Assembly (NCBI GenBank): GCA_003116875.1
Contig: BCKT01000002.1
Location: 2,038,092 to 2,102,091 of the forward strand
From: Takashimella koratensis
Lineage: Eukaryota > Basidiomycota > Tremellomycetes > Trichosporonales > Tetragoniomycetaceae
Reading direction: 5' to 3'
DNA: 64,000 nucleotides
Shown here: piece after piece, positions 22,606 to 33,605 of the stretch
How positions within the stretch are numbered: position 1 is the first letter of the stretch
How the letters are laid out: every line of letters starts with the position of its first letter
Program-made: the position numbers and the translations under genes
The notes under the pieces: generated by a model
Seen by the model: the letters and a program-made list of their open reading frames with translations, nothing else
What the model was told of the DNA's origin: nothing
The model's database searches: none

Positions 22606-24895
22606 ATGACTCAGTGGTCTCAACCCTCACTCACCCCCTCTCGTCCTGCTCCTCCCGTTCCCTCAGCATCTCGTCAACCCCTCAACACTACTTCTCGTTC
22701 CACATCATCCTCTCGAACTCTGCCGCCTCCAGGATCGGCCAGTTATTCCTCAAGCTCATACTCAAGCTCCTTCCCCTCCATCAATCCATCACCACTCGCA
22801 GCTACCAATGCACCGCCATCCAACGCAATCATCCGTACCGGCCCCGCCAACGTGAAGGAGGAAGGCTTGAGGAGCTTCTTGTGGAGTAAGAGGTGGCTCG
22901 TTCTGAGTGCAACAGAGCTGCAAGTGTTCAAAAATGAGGTAAGTTTAGCAAAGGGGCAAACTCCAGACTAATCAGCTAGCATGCCTCTTCGGCCGCTTTC
23001 ATCTGTCAACTTGCCGAGGTCGTTGATGTCCAACGCGTCGATTTGAAACCTTTTTGCGTCGAAGTCGAGGTCAAAGACAAACTACTATACTTTTCGTTCC
23101 GAACAGATGAAGAGGTCTATGGCTGGATGGAAGACATCTACTCTCGATCACCGTTAATGGGAGTATCTCAGCCGACCAATTTTGTCCATCAGGTGCACGT
23201 CGGATTCGATCCGGTGTCAGGTGGATTCACAGTGAGTCCGACGATTCTGTGTGGTGTTGATCGCATACAGGGCTTGCCACCGCAATGGTCAAAACTGCTC
23301 ACTTCATCGGCAATCACGCAAGAAGAGGCGGCACGACACCCGGAGGCAGTTATTGATGTTCTGCAATTCTATACGCAGCAACAGTTGGGGAAACCCGACT
23401 ATGCCTCTTATCCTATTCCTTCTTTGCCCAGTCAAAGCCGCAGCGTATCGTCCTCGGCGACACGGTTTGAGGGTATCGGATTGGCTGGTCAACAGAAAGA
23501 TGCGCCGCAGGTTTCGTCAAATACTGTTCGTCCTCCTCCTAGGACAGCCGAGCTTCTTCCCAAGGTAAGCAGGTATCGAGTACGAATACGCGCTGAACTT
23601 TCCAGGAACCCGCCCCGCCCCTTGTCGCTGAACGGAAAGCGCCTGCTCCCCCCGGCCTGGCGACCAAAAAAGTCGAGGAGGTCAAGCCAGCCCCACCTCG
23701 AGCCCCCGAACCCAAGGTCACTCCAACACCGAAGGCTCCCGAACCTGTGACGGCTCCTGCACCTCGGCAGACGGAGAGGCGCATCAGCACGATGAATGAA
23801 GCGCAGATCATGGAGAAGCTACGATCTGTCGTCAGTTCAGAGGATCCGTCTCAACTCTACTCCAAGATCAAGAAGGTCGGACAAGGGTGAGACTTTGTGT
23901 TCCATCAAATATGCTGATCATCTAGTGCCAGCGGTATGGTCTTTGTGGCCAAAAAGCTTGCGACTGGTGCCAAAGTGGCCATTAAGCAAATGGATCTCGC
24001 CCAGCAACCTCGCAAGGAGCTCATTGTCAACGAGATTATCGTGATGAAAGAATCGCAGCATCCCAACGTCGTTAACTTCCTGGACTCTTTCCTCGTCAAG
24101 AACAACGAGTTATGGGTAGTCATGGAATACATGGAGGGCGGCGCTTTGACGGACGTCATCGAGAATAACAAACTCGCGGAGAGTCAGATTGCCGCCATTT
24201 GCTTAGAGGTGAGTGCTTATTCCTTGGATCAAGCTGATCATAGACGTGCCGCGGTCTTCAGCACCTGCATTCGAGGTCTATTATTCACCGAGATATCAAG
24301 TCGGACAACATCTTGATGAACGCCGCGGGAGAGGTGAAAATCAGTGAGTATCTCTCGCGAAAGCATGAGTTGACAGTAACAGCCGACTTCGGGTTCTGCG
24401 CCAAGCTTACGGAGCAAAAATCAAAGCGCGCCACCATGGTCGGCACCCCATATTGGATGGCGCCAGAAGTCGTCAAGCAAAAGGAGTACGGCGCCAAAGT
24501 AGACATCTGGTCTTTGGGGATCATGGCTATCGAAATGATCGAGAACGAGCCGCCATATTTGGATGAAGAGCCGCTCAAGGCTCTCTATTTGATCGCGACC
24601 AATGGCACTCCGACGCTCAAACAACCTGATAGGCTCAGTCAAGACCTCAAGCATTTCCTGTCGGTGTGCCTTTGCGTGGATGTCAGCTTCAGAGCAACGT
24701 CGACCGAACTTCTGAAGGTAAGCACAACTTGCATCCACTGAATTGACATAAAGCATGAGTTCCTTCGAGCTGCATGTGGTATCCGAGATCTAGCATCGTT
24801 GCTCAAGTTCAAAAATTCAACTGTAAGTCTTGTAACGTCTCACTTTGTTTTCGATCATCACTAATACTGATGACACGCTGGGAAACAAGGCTTGA
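22606..24895 (+). CDS. STE20: p21-activated kinase Ste20 (PH, CRIB, kinase)
   Basis: A PAK-family kinase that links Cdc42 and the pheromone receptor G protein to the Ste11 cascade and to polarity. From ATG at 22606 the protein has a Ser/Pro-rich lead, a PH domain (about residues 85-180, [28 protein letters not shown] then [48 protein letters not shown]), the CRIB motif ([33 protein letters not shown]), a Pro-rich linker with repeated KAPEP/APAPP, and the kinase domain. Catalytic motifs are [38 protein letters not shown] and the PAK activation loop [17 protein letters not shown]. The tail is [24 protein letters not shown], with the last codon and stop in a separate exon (24890-24895). A PH domain before CRIB is typical of the MAT-linked Ste20 of Cryptococcus and not of yeast Ste20. 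All key residues are intact. Confidence 0.95.
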
Positions 24896-26478
24896 TGCAT
24901 CCGTCGTTCACTCTCCTCGTTTGAATGCACGAAGAACTGTAATATCGCACACTTCGATCAGCGCTTTGTACTTATATCGAGACGTACTGCTACAGGAAAA
25001 ACAGTCTATGTTTGACGTCACCATGCAGTGAATCAAGGCGCTGCAGTAGTGGTGTTAGTATTCTCTTCACATGTCTTATTTGAAGTCGATCTACCCTGTA
25101 CTAAATGCGTCAGGACGCATGCCATCAATCGTCACATGGCTGATCCGACGCTGTAACCATGGATCTGCCATCAGCTTTGTCAAATGAGAACTCGCTCACA
25201 TTCCCGGAGAGCAACTGCTCCGAATATGAGTTGGCGCGAAGGTCGTTTAGGTGCACCCAGAAATGATTTTGGCCATTCCAAGCTCTCTATTTTGCATCTG
25301 AAGGCTTTGTGAGCCTCTGGACTGCTCAATGGCACATACCCTGTGGGTGTGATGTTGTGGATCTTTCCCCATAAGCTTTCCTGCCTCGATGGGCTCAGCC
25401 GCGCCAATTTGGCCCAGCTTCGCAACCAGCCTTTCACCTAGAGAATCAACCTTAGCCAGGTTATGCGCGCTCACCACTTTCAAAACGAGCGACAAGCCAA
25501 CTTTGAACATGCCGGACATGCTTGTGGATTGCGGATGAGAATATGCAGTGATCACGAACGATGCAAAATACGTTCAGTATATAGCCGAAGGTGCCTTCCC
25601 TCTAAACTATTCCCCTATCGTTTCGGAGACAAAAACGTTGCATTTGTGCAACCGAGATGCTACCTATCCAGCTTCTCTCTCGAGCCTTCCCGCCTCCTAA
25701 TTCCAAGCCCCTCTCGTTCAACTTCACCTCAAGCCTCATTTCCGTTAGGTTCTACCCTGTCTTTGTTCTTCATTCGTCAGAGGGGCCCAAGCGTCCACAT
25801 GTCCTAGCATGGAAAGAAGAGGACCGAGAAACCCCGCGACTTCCGCACCTCGCCAGATTACCGAGCCTAGAAGCTGATCAAAGTCAGGCGATCCGTGTGT
25901 TTGCAACACCCTCCCCTGCGACGAGGGGGTGATGTGTGAATCTGTGATGAAAGGGTAATTGTATCGTGAGTAGACGGTGATGTGGGAACCAGACAACGTG
26001 AGTGCTCGGTGTTGTGATCGGCTTACCGAGCCTAGAAGCTGATCAGACCCAGGCGATCCGTGTGTTTATGACATTCTCCCCTGCGACGAGGGGCTGATGT
26101 GTGGATAGAAGATGCAGGGGCAGTCGTATCATGGCGAGATGGAGATCTGAGGACGAGACAACGTGAGTGATTGGTGATGTGATGTGATCAGAACTCTCTA
26201 CTGGGTGCTGAGCACTTCAGCGGCCGCGCATCCTTGACAAGCCTGGATGAGATCAGGCGAACCGTGTGCTCGTGATGTTATTTCCTAAGACTAGGGGGCG
26301 ATGTATGAGGGTGGTGCGAAAGGGGCTTACCAAGCTGAGTGGACTGTGATGTGATGGATGCAGAACTCTGCACCGAACGCCAAACACTTATAAACGCCAG
26401 CCAGCAGAGAGGAAAGTGAGAATCCCATACCCCTGCGATCCTCTCATTCCGACATTCTCTTCCTCTTCCATTCAGAAC
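24896..26478. other. 1.6-kb spacer downstream of STE20
   Basis: No gene is supported. A minus-strand frame (25519 to about 25340) with a possible GTATGT donor is noted but not accepted. The right half contains a diverged tandem repeat (25858-26300) and a short leader rich in CTCTTCC before the next gene. Confidence 0.5.
25858..26300. repeat. Diverged tandem repeat, unit about 165 bp
   Basis: A block beginning TTACCGAGCCTAGAAGCTGA at 25858 recurs at 26023, 165 bp later. Shared inner words are GGCGATCCGTGTGTTT and CTCCCCTGCGACGAGGGG. A third, weaker copy starts near 26235 (words AGGCGAACCGTGTG and CTAGGGGGCGATGT). No coding potential. Confidence 0.8.
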
Positions 26479-27762
26479 ATGGCTTCGTTATCACTCGCTC
26501 TTGCACGATCCGGAGCTCAGTCGGTGCTGAGAGTCGCCGCAGCTCAGTCGGGAATGAGCCTGGTCACGGCTTTCTCTCGTAAGCTTTCGACTCTCGGCCG
26601 CACCGAACACACCCTCACCTCCTCAACGACGGTCTCGACTTCAGCCACCGACACGATGAAGATCACGTCTCATTCAGTGGAAGCCAAAACTGACGTGAGT
26701 TGCATGCCGCATGCCGAACATACAAGCTGACCGGCTGGGATGTTGAAGTCTGTCGTCGGAAAGTTCGACGCAGTCGACGGATCGATCAAGCCGGTCGAGG
26801 AACGTCGCCATCGCCTTGACGTCAAGGTCGACATCGACATTACGACCCCTGATCCGATGAAGCCTTCAACGGTGGTGCTTCGCAATCTCAGCGTCACTCT
26901 AGACCTCCTCACTCAGGTTGGTCCCTCTTTTGGTGTGCTCGCCCTTGCTAACGACTTTTCCCACAGGGAGGTAACTATTCTACGGAGAATCAGTTTTCTT
27001 GGCTCTTGAAAGAGTTGCAAGGGTCTACCTCACACGTTTCCCCTGGAGTGAAATGTGCTACGTACTACTCGAGCTTGCAACAAGGCCAGCATCTGTTCAA
27101 CCAACTGCTGAACAAGGTCTCATCGTCCCCAACTAAGCTTGTAAGCCCAATGGCGATGTCTCGCAGCTAACAGATAGCTCGAGCTAGGCAACGGGGTCAA
27201 AAGCGACTCAGCCCACGTGTTAGATACCACTCATCTCCAGGTCGAGCTAGTCGAAGGGTCAAATGATTTGATTTACAAGCGTGTTCGCGGCCGTGGACAC
27301 TCAGCTATGATTGATGGTAAGCTCCGTCGCATTTCTTCCTGACGCCCCGTAGCCATCGGTCACGGACCTACCAATGGCATCATGAACATGGTCGCCGTCC
27401 GTACCAAACATCAGGTACCCATGGGTCGTATCGCCTCAAAGCTGCGCAAAGGTGAGTGTCTTCATCCTTGACTCAGCTGATGGGACAAAGAGATTGGACA
27501 GCCGGGTTTGCTGAGCGTGGGGGCTTTCGCTGGCCAACAACAAACCTTCCACTTCCTAGCTTTCCACAAGGGGTCCGGATGGGTTCTGTGGGAGGTTTTG
27601 TTCGTCCCACAGAAGTCATTCTCGGCCACCGCAGTGCACAAAGGCCCCTTTTTCATTGCAACTGGGCGTGTACTTTCGAACCAAGGCCTTTCGCTCGCCC
27701 TCCAGCATGTGAAAGGGACAGCGCTCGGACTGCTTTCGCACATCGTCGCCAAAGCGAATTGA
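26479..27762 (+). CDS. Unrecognised protein with probable mitochondrial presequence
   Basis: I do not recognise this family. The start at 26479 gives MASLSLALARSGAQSVLRVAAAQSGMSLVTAFSRKLSTLGR. This is an Arg-, Ser- and Ala-rich amphipathic lead without acidic residues, as in mitochondrial targeting peptides. Introns with clean GT..AG ends leave one open protein of about 330 residues: VVGKFDAVDGSIKPVEERRHRLDVKVDIDITTPDPMKPSTVVLRNLSVTLDLLTQ, GGNYSTENQFSWLLKELQGS, LELGNGVKSDSAHVLDTTHLQVELVEGSNDLIYKRVRGRGHSAMIDAIGHGPTNGIMNMVAVRTKHQVPMGRIASKLRKEIGQPGLLSVGAFAGQQQTFHFLAF and a Gly/Leu-rich end LGLLSHIVAKAN. No catalytic motif is obvious. The consistent frame across six exons argues that the gene is real. 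It lies between STE20 and DBP10 inside the MAT block. Confidence 0.65.
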
Positions 27763-28016
27763 AGCCGACCTGGCCACTCGTGTCCCCTTTCCTCTCTGCT
27801 CCTCGTATCCCTTGTGCCGCATCGATTCGTTGATCTCGTTGGCTGGTCGAATTGTGTGTTTCTCATGACTTAAGAGTCCCAGCTCATCTCCAATCCCCAA
27901 ATCCCAAAAAAAAACCATAAACTCTGCAAACAATATACATACAGTAACGAATGCTTTTGAAAACTGTGCTTTCTGAGTGTAACGAGATGTAAACCCTTGA
28001 AATCCCAAAAAAAGCA

Positions 28017-30547
28017 TCATCGAGAGCGAGGTTTGCGGGAGTTCTTCTCGAGACGCTGAGTTCGCTGTGTCAGTGGACGGCGGATTTCGGCGGATGACAG
28101 ACCGCGGATTAGACCTACTCTTTGTTGTGTTTGCCTGCGAGCGCGGATACTGTGACTGGAACCAAGCTCAGAAGCCCGCACATTGCCAGAGCCAACCTTA
28201 GAAGATTGACGAGCTCCGTTACTTGACATGCTGGTGGATTCCGTCTCACCGATACCGGGGATACCCGATCGCCTCTTCGCTTGCCAAGCTTGGAATCGTC
28301 CGCTCTTGAAGGTTGCAGGTAGAAGTGCGCCACTTTCGCCCCGAATCAACTTCTGGTTGTCGGATCCCACTCCGTCGCCTTGGACGAATCGCTTGCTTTT
28401 CTTGTTCCACTTGAGTTGACTCGCCTTTTGCACTCGATTGGTGATCTTCTCGTCATTGTGCAGATCAAGAGTCATTGATCGAGACTTCTCTGCAAAAGAA
28501 GCGCCGTCTTGCAGAGAGTACCTACACATTTGTCAGCACGGACTGTAGTACTGACCTACCCCTTGTCGACTTCAGCATTGGATCTCTCTGTGGGAAGGCA
28601 GAAAGACGAGTCTCGGAACGACTTCGGTGCCTTCTATCACGTCAATACTTATGCAGCATCCGGTGCTTACTCGTATTCTTTCATGCTGATCGTCTTGCGA
28701 TGGCTTGACAACGACTTTGGATTGACGTTTCTCGTTTTCAGTTCGACGACGCTTCATGATCGCAGCGCCGGGATTGGCACCACGCACACCCATTTCGAAT
28801 ACGGTCTCGATGGGACGATAAGCGTTGACCGAGTCCAGCAGCGTGCGTTGCTTGACTTGCTGCTCGTCGTGAACGGAAACAATGGAACCAAAGACTGGGT
28901 GCACTTTGACCGACTCTTTGCTCTCGGTTATGAAAGATTTGGTCCGACGATACGCCTCCCGGCTTGCCTTCGCTCGTGATCGCTGAAACATCGCTTCGCC
29001 TTTGACCATGACTTCGCGTAACGATGGTAGATCGGTTGATTCACTCGCATCGGAAGACTTGAGATGTTCCATCTCCATGTCCAGCACGTCACGAGGCAAA
29101 GAGCCAAATATTTGTTCGGTGGCGTCAATCAAAGGCGTGCCCAGGAATAGTTCCAAATCAAATAGAAACGGAAGTTCGTCTCGACTGATCAGTGACCATG
29201 CTGTCCCTTTCTGTCCCGCTCTACCGGTGCGACCGACTCGATGGACGAACAATCTGACGCCTGAAGGAAAGTCGAAGTTGATGACATTGTCCAGAACGGG
29301 GATGTCCAGACCTCTCGCAGCCACATCAGTGACTACGAGAAGATCAGTGGCTCGGTGTCGGAATTGATCGAGTTGCTGACGTCGAGCGATCTGATCCAGG
29401 GATCCATAGATTCGCGAGACTCGATACCCACGGTGGAGAAGCAACGCCGATACGTACTCGACGTGATGTTTCGTCGAAACGAAGACGATCGCCTGAGGAC
29501 CCGATGATTGAGCGGAAGCCGCTGTTGGGAGCTTGATGATGTCTCTGAGGAGGACCAGGAGCGCGCCTTCCTTCTCAGCCGCGGTCATGGAAAGGAACGA
29601 TAGCTTCACATCCGGATTGATCCGATGCTCGGCGTCCAACCGGACCAGTTCCGGATCCTTGAGCCCAGCGTTGGCGAATTCAGCAACGGACGACGGTAGA
29701 GTGGCCGAGAAGAGGAGGCTGTGGCGTGATCCTGGAAGTCTGTGTTGGAGTTCTGTGAGTTGGGTCTCGAAGCCAAGCTCGAATAGTCTACCAGTCAGTT
29801 TCGCTCCCGTCGATCAACGTACCTATCGGCTTCATCGTACACAACCAGTTCCAAACTTTTGAGATCCATATCCATTTCGATGACCAAATGTAGGAAGCGA
29901 CCGGGAGTTGCGATAATTCTACGCTCATCAGCATTCACCCTTGACTGCTTGAGTAATCTACTGCAACTAACACGTCAGGATTATTAGCCAGAGCGTCGAA
30001 TTGCGTGTCCAGTCTCTCGCCGCCCATCAAGGAGACCCATCGAAGGTCGCGTTGACCTTGTCCGTATGCTTTCGCCAACCCGCGCGACAGATCTTTCCCG
30101 ACTTGATAAATTTGAAGGGCAAGCTCTCTATTGGGGCAGAGGATCAAAGCTCGGGCTCCAAAGGTACTAGAATGACCTCCTTGCAGCCTCTCCAACAATG
30201 GGATGAGGTATGCCAGCGTTTTGCCGGATCCAGTTCGAGCCATCCCTAGGATATCGCGTGGAGACGACGCTAGGGTGTGAGGTATGGTGGCTCTCTGGAT
30301 GGGAGTCGGGTTTTTGAAGCCTCTCAAATTGAGAGAACGGGCCAGAGGAGCGGATACACCTGACGGTCAGCGGAAAGGCTAAAGGGTTTGTTGACGTACC
30401 CAACGATTGCCACGATCCTGAAGGGGCCTTTGATTTTGCAGTAGAGGATGCCTGCGACTCGGCAGCTTTCTGCTCGACATGATCCTCTCTCCTCTTGCGG
30501 AAGGAGGGGTTTGCGCTGCTGGAGGATGAGGACGAAGGCTGGGGCAT
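28017..30547 (-). CDS. DBP10: DEAD-box RNA helicase Dbp10
   Basis: An ATP-dependent RNA helicase of the Dbp10/DDX54 family, needed for 60S ribosomal subunit maturation in the nucleolus. From [23 protein letters not shown] at 30547 the helicase motifs appear in order: the Q motif region [21 protein letters not shown], motif [14 protein letters not shown], motif Ia [14 protein letters not shown] in [19 protein letters not shown] in [11 protein letters not shown] in LLFSATLP, then [28 protein letters not shown] and [19 protein letters not shown]. The C-terminus carries the Dbp10-specific domain ([47 protein letters not shown]) and a basic tail ending KNSRKPRSR. It is divergent from REI1 across 188 bp, and both act in 60S biogenesis, so the shared promoter makes biological sense. 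Confidence 0.93.
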
Positions 30548-30735
30548 TGGGGCGATGGATGGTGGTGGATGAGTGACGAGACGAGAGTGGAAAGTCAAAA
30601 CAAAAAATTCGGACCATTTAAGCAACGTCACGTGACTCCCCCTCGCTATACAACATTTTTTCGATGTCCTTTGTCATCCTCGTCCACACCATCCTCGACC
30701 AACCCCTGCCCTTGATCTCAGCCGACTTCGTCACC
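30548..30735. promoter_or_regulatory. Divergent promoter DBP10/REI1
   Basis: 188 bp serve two 60S-biogenesis genes. A palindromic TCACGTGA lies at 30628-30635. Confidence 0.5.
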
Positions 30736-32153
30736 ATGTTCACCTGTATATCATGTCGAGTGGCGTTCGAGACCGCCGAGGAGCAGCGCTCGCACTTCAC
30801 GACCGATTGGCATCGCTACAACATGAAACGACGAGTGGCCAATTTACCCCCAGTCTCCGCCGACGTCTTCAATGACAAAGTTCTTGAGCGCAGAGAGCAA
30901 AATGCTGTCCGTCCCGACCCTCGCGGCATGTTCTGCGCTTCGTGCAGGTTCGTTTTTCCTCATTAGTCTATAACTCTGACCCATCAGCAAAAATTTCGCT
31001 TCTGAGAACGCTTTCCGCTCCCATATGCAATCCAAAAAACACCGCGAACGCGAGGCTATGTTGGCGTCTCGGCCCGCTGCTAAACAAGCGACGCCCAATC
31101 TCGGCCCATCTCGATCGACGGAGGAGGAAGATGGGGAAAGTGATGGTGAGGAGGAAAGCGGAAATGACGACGTTGATGAAGACGACCGACTTTCGAATGA
31201 TACCGACACAGCTGAGGGCGAGACCATCGAACAACGAATCGCGTCATCTCGACGCCGCATACAACCGGCTCATTGCCTTTTCTGCACCAAGAAGTCCCTT
31301 TCCGTCGATGCCAACGTCGAGCACATGTCGAGCCAGCATAGCTTCTACATTCCCGACCGCGACATTCTCGTCGACTTACCTGGTCTCCTCTCTTACCTTG
31401 GCGAAAAGATCGTTTTGGGCAACCTGTGTATTTTTTGCCCCAACGGGGGTAAGGAATTCGGTAGCGTTGAGGCGGTCAGGCGACATATGGTCGACAAGGC
31501 TCATTGCAAGATAGCCTATGAAACAGAGGAAGATCGAGCGGAGATTGCTGATTTCTATGACTTTGAAGGCAGCGAGTCTTCTGATTGGGAAGACGTCGAT
31601 GGTGCTGATGAAGCTGCGGTAAGCCACTTCTGTCGGAATGGTGTGCGGATGTGCGCTGATTGCTACAGTTACGCGACGGTGTACCTTCGATTGGACCTGA
31701 CGGACTCTCGCTCACTCTTCCTTCTGGTCGTGTTCTTGGACATCGATCTCTGAAGGTTTACTATTCTCAACGACTTCGACCCTTCGAGGTTGGCGGCAGC
31801 GGGAAAGACGCCAACTCTGCCAAAGTATCCCGTGTACGTGAACTACTTTCCGATCCATCCCAAGCCATGGTCCCCGTGGCTGGGGGTTTCGGTGCATATG
31901 GACGAGGCTCCGAGCTTGTCAAAGCTCGAAACCCAGGCGAGGCCAAGTGGGCGAGACAGCAAGGGCGTTCATTCAAAGAGAAGAAGACGAGGGAGGCGTT
32001 CATCACCAAGGTTGGGTTTCGACACAATAATCAGAAACGTGAGAGCCAAGATAAGGAAAATCACTGACTGGCAGATTTCCGCGACCCCTTACGTAAGATC
32101 GCGCAACAGAAGAAGACTGCCACGCTGACTGACACAAAAAAACAGTGCAATGA
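30736..32153 (+). CDS. REI1: Cytoplasmic 60S maturation factor Rei1 (C2H2 zinc fingers)
   Basis: A Rei1/Reh1/ZNF622-family zinc-finger protein that helps release Arx1 from cytoplasmic pre-60S particles. The start MFTCISCRVAFETAEEQRSHFTTDWHRYNMKRRVANLPPVS at 30736 is the classic first finger; the in-frame Met at 30664 adds a hydrophobic stretch and is rejected. Further fingers are FCASCSKNFASENAFRSHMQSKKH, HCLFCTKKSLSVDANVEHMSSQHSFYIPD and CIFCPNGGKEFGSVEAVRRHMVDKAHCK. After an intron at about 31620-31669 the C-terminus is LRDGVPSIGPDGLSLTLPSGRVLGHRSLKVYYSQRLRP. The family end, NQKHFRDPLLQ, is completed by two more short introns, with TGA at 32151-32153. The stop is only 155 bp from the homeodomain gene start, on the same strand. 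Confidence 0.92.
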
Positions 32154-32308
32154 TGATGGTGTTTCAGAAAAGTGGGCTCTTTTTGTTCGGACTGCACGTC
32201 CCTCCTGGTGTAGCCATGTACATATACATAACATGTTTTGCAGTCTCCGTTGCATCGTCCTCTCATTCAGCTACCCTTCTAACGATAGATTCCTTTCACA
32301 CAATAGTC
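32154..32308 (+). promoter_or_regulatory. SXI1 promoter with MF/STE3-like sites
   Basis: The whole spacer before the homeodomain gene. It carries CTTTTTGTTC at 32179-32188, the same 10-mer as in the STE3 (twice or as complement) and MF promoters. ACAATAG at 32300-32306 ends two bases before the ATG. Confidence 0.55.
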
Positions 32309-33423
32309 ATGTCTGTCGATCCCATCCCCGAACCGCTTGCTTTCCCGATCAACGCCTCATCGATTATCGTCTCGAACTCCGACAGTGAGATATCGCCCGA
32401 GGTTGTCATAGCGTCCACGGCTATCAATGACCTTCAAAAAGAAAACTTTGCTCAGCTGCAGCACTTGAAAGATAGGTTGAGAGCTAGAGCTTTTCATGTC
32501 ATTAGGGCTCGCACAAGTCGTGAGTTAGCAGTCAATGCTGAACGAGCGTACCGGTCTGACCCTCGGCACTGATAGCTTTATACGTTTCCGCCTCCGCGGA
32601 CAATTCCACACTCAAGCGCAAACGAGAGGATCTCATCGATGCGACACCCTCGCAGAACGTCGTGCGTCAGCGTCTTCGTCGTTGGTTCCTGGACCATCTC
32701 GCTTGGCCATACCCGACCTCTTCACAGAAGCAAATCCTCGCCAAAGCACTGTCGATCGCGCCAAAACGCGTGGAAACGCAGCTTACGAACTGGCGACGCC
32801 GGTCAGGTTGGACGGACATCAAAGATCTATACGCCGGAGGAACTAAACATGGCATGCAAAAGCTCGTCGGCAGCTACGAGAGTGGTCGTGAGATGCCTGA
32901 CAACGTGGCAGAGGCCATGGACAAGCTCAAAGCCTACCTCGACGGGACGGAAGAAAATCGAGTGGGAGGCTGGGTTGCTGAAGTGAGTTTGCGATATTGT
33001 TGCTGTTGTTGCGGTTGCTGGGTAGATCGTAGCCTCTTTCTTACCTTCTTTCAGGTTATATTCGCACCTCACCTTCCCGCTCCAACGCTAGACGGTCCCT
33101 CGATTGCCTGCGACTCCGCAGCGATATCCTCAGACGGAAGCAGCTGCCCACCGCTGAGCGTACCAGCAATTCCACCGATCGACGTCGGATCAATTACTTT
33201 CTCGACCGACTCTTGGTTAGCCGCTGGCGTGAACAATGACGCTATGCTGTTCGACTGCATTCGACCGCACGAAACTCCCAGCGGGACTGTACAGATATAC
33301 AATCCCACTCTGCCAACGACTATTGACCCAAGCCAACTCCATCTGTCTAATTCCTCGAGTTTGGAAGTCTGTGGCTACGAGACGGTGATCGACCCGCTGC
33401 AAAGCGAATGGGCTCTGTTCTGA
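32309..33423 (+). CDS. SXI1: HD1-class homeodomain mating-type protein (SXI1-like)
   Basis: A homeodomain transcription factor of the HD1 (TALE-like) class. In tremellomycetes this partner pairs with an HD2 protein from the other mate after cell fusion to specify the dikaryon and sexual cycle. Three exons (32309-32519, 32576-32982, 33055-33423) give 328 residues. The homeodomain is at about residues 95-150: VRQRLRRWFLDHLAWPYPTSSQKQILAKALSIAPKRVETQLTNWRRRSGW. The PYP after helix 1 marks the three-residue loop extension, and the recognition helix has TNWRRR where WFxNxR is usual. The N-terminal region (residues 30-75) is helical and would be the dimerisation part. The C-terminus is Ser/Pro/Ile-rich and acidic, as an activation domain would be. 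The 72-bp second intron is in frame and would encode a Cys-run if retained. No HD2 gene is adjacent. Confidence 0.87.
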
Positions 33424-33605
33424 GGTGTCATGTATTTATATTTATGTTCATGAACTTACCCCCATGGGCCCAGCTATCGAAACACTACCACAAGCTGAAC
33501 ATAGAAATGCATTCGAACGAGAGAGGTGGTGAATTACCTAGATAGTGACCACCTCTCTGACCTATGTAGTGGAGCACGTAAGTCAAATTTGAGCGGGTTG
33601 CGGGC

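Noticed and set aside
25340..25519. Possible small minus-strand gene, MSGMFKVGLSLVLKVVSAHNLAKVDSLGERLV
   Set aside because: The frame looks protein-like and a GTATGT donor follows, but no second exon gives a convincing continuation and no family is recognised. Kept only as a note.
27763..28016. Extra coding region between the unassigned gene and DBP10
   Set aside because: A convergent spacer with A-runs, consistent with two 3' UTRs; the long frames here continue antisense to real exons.
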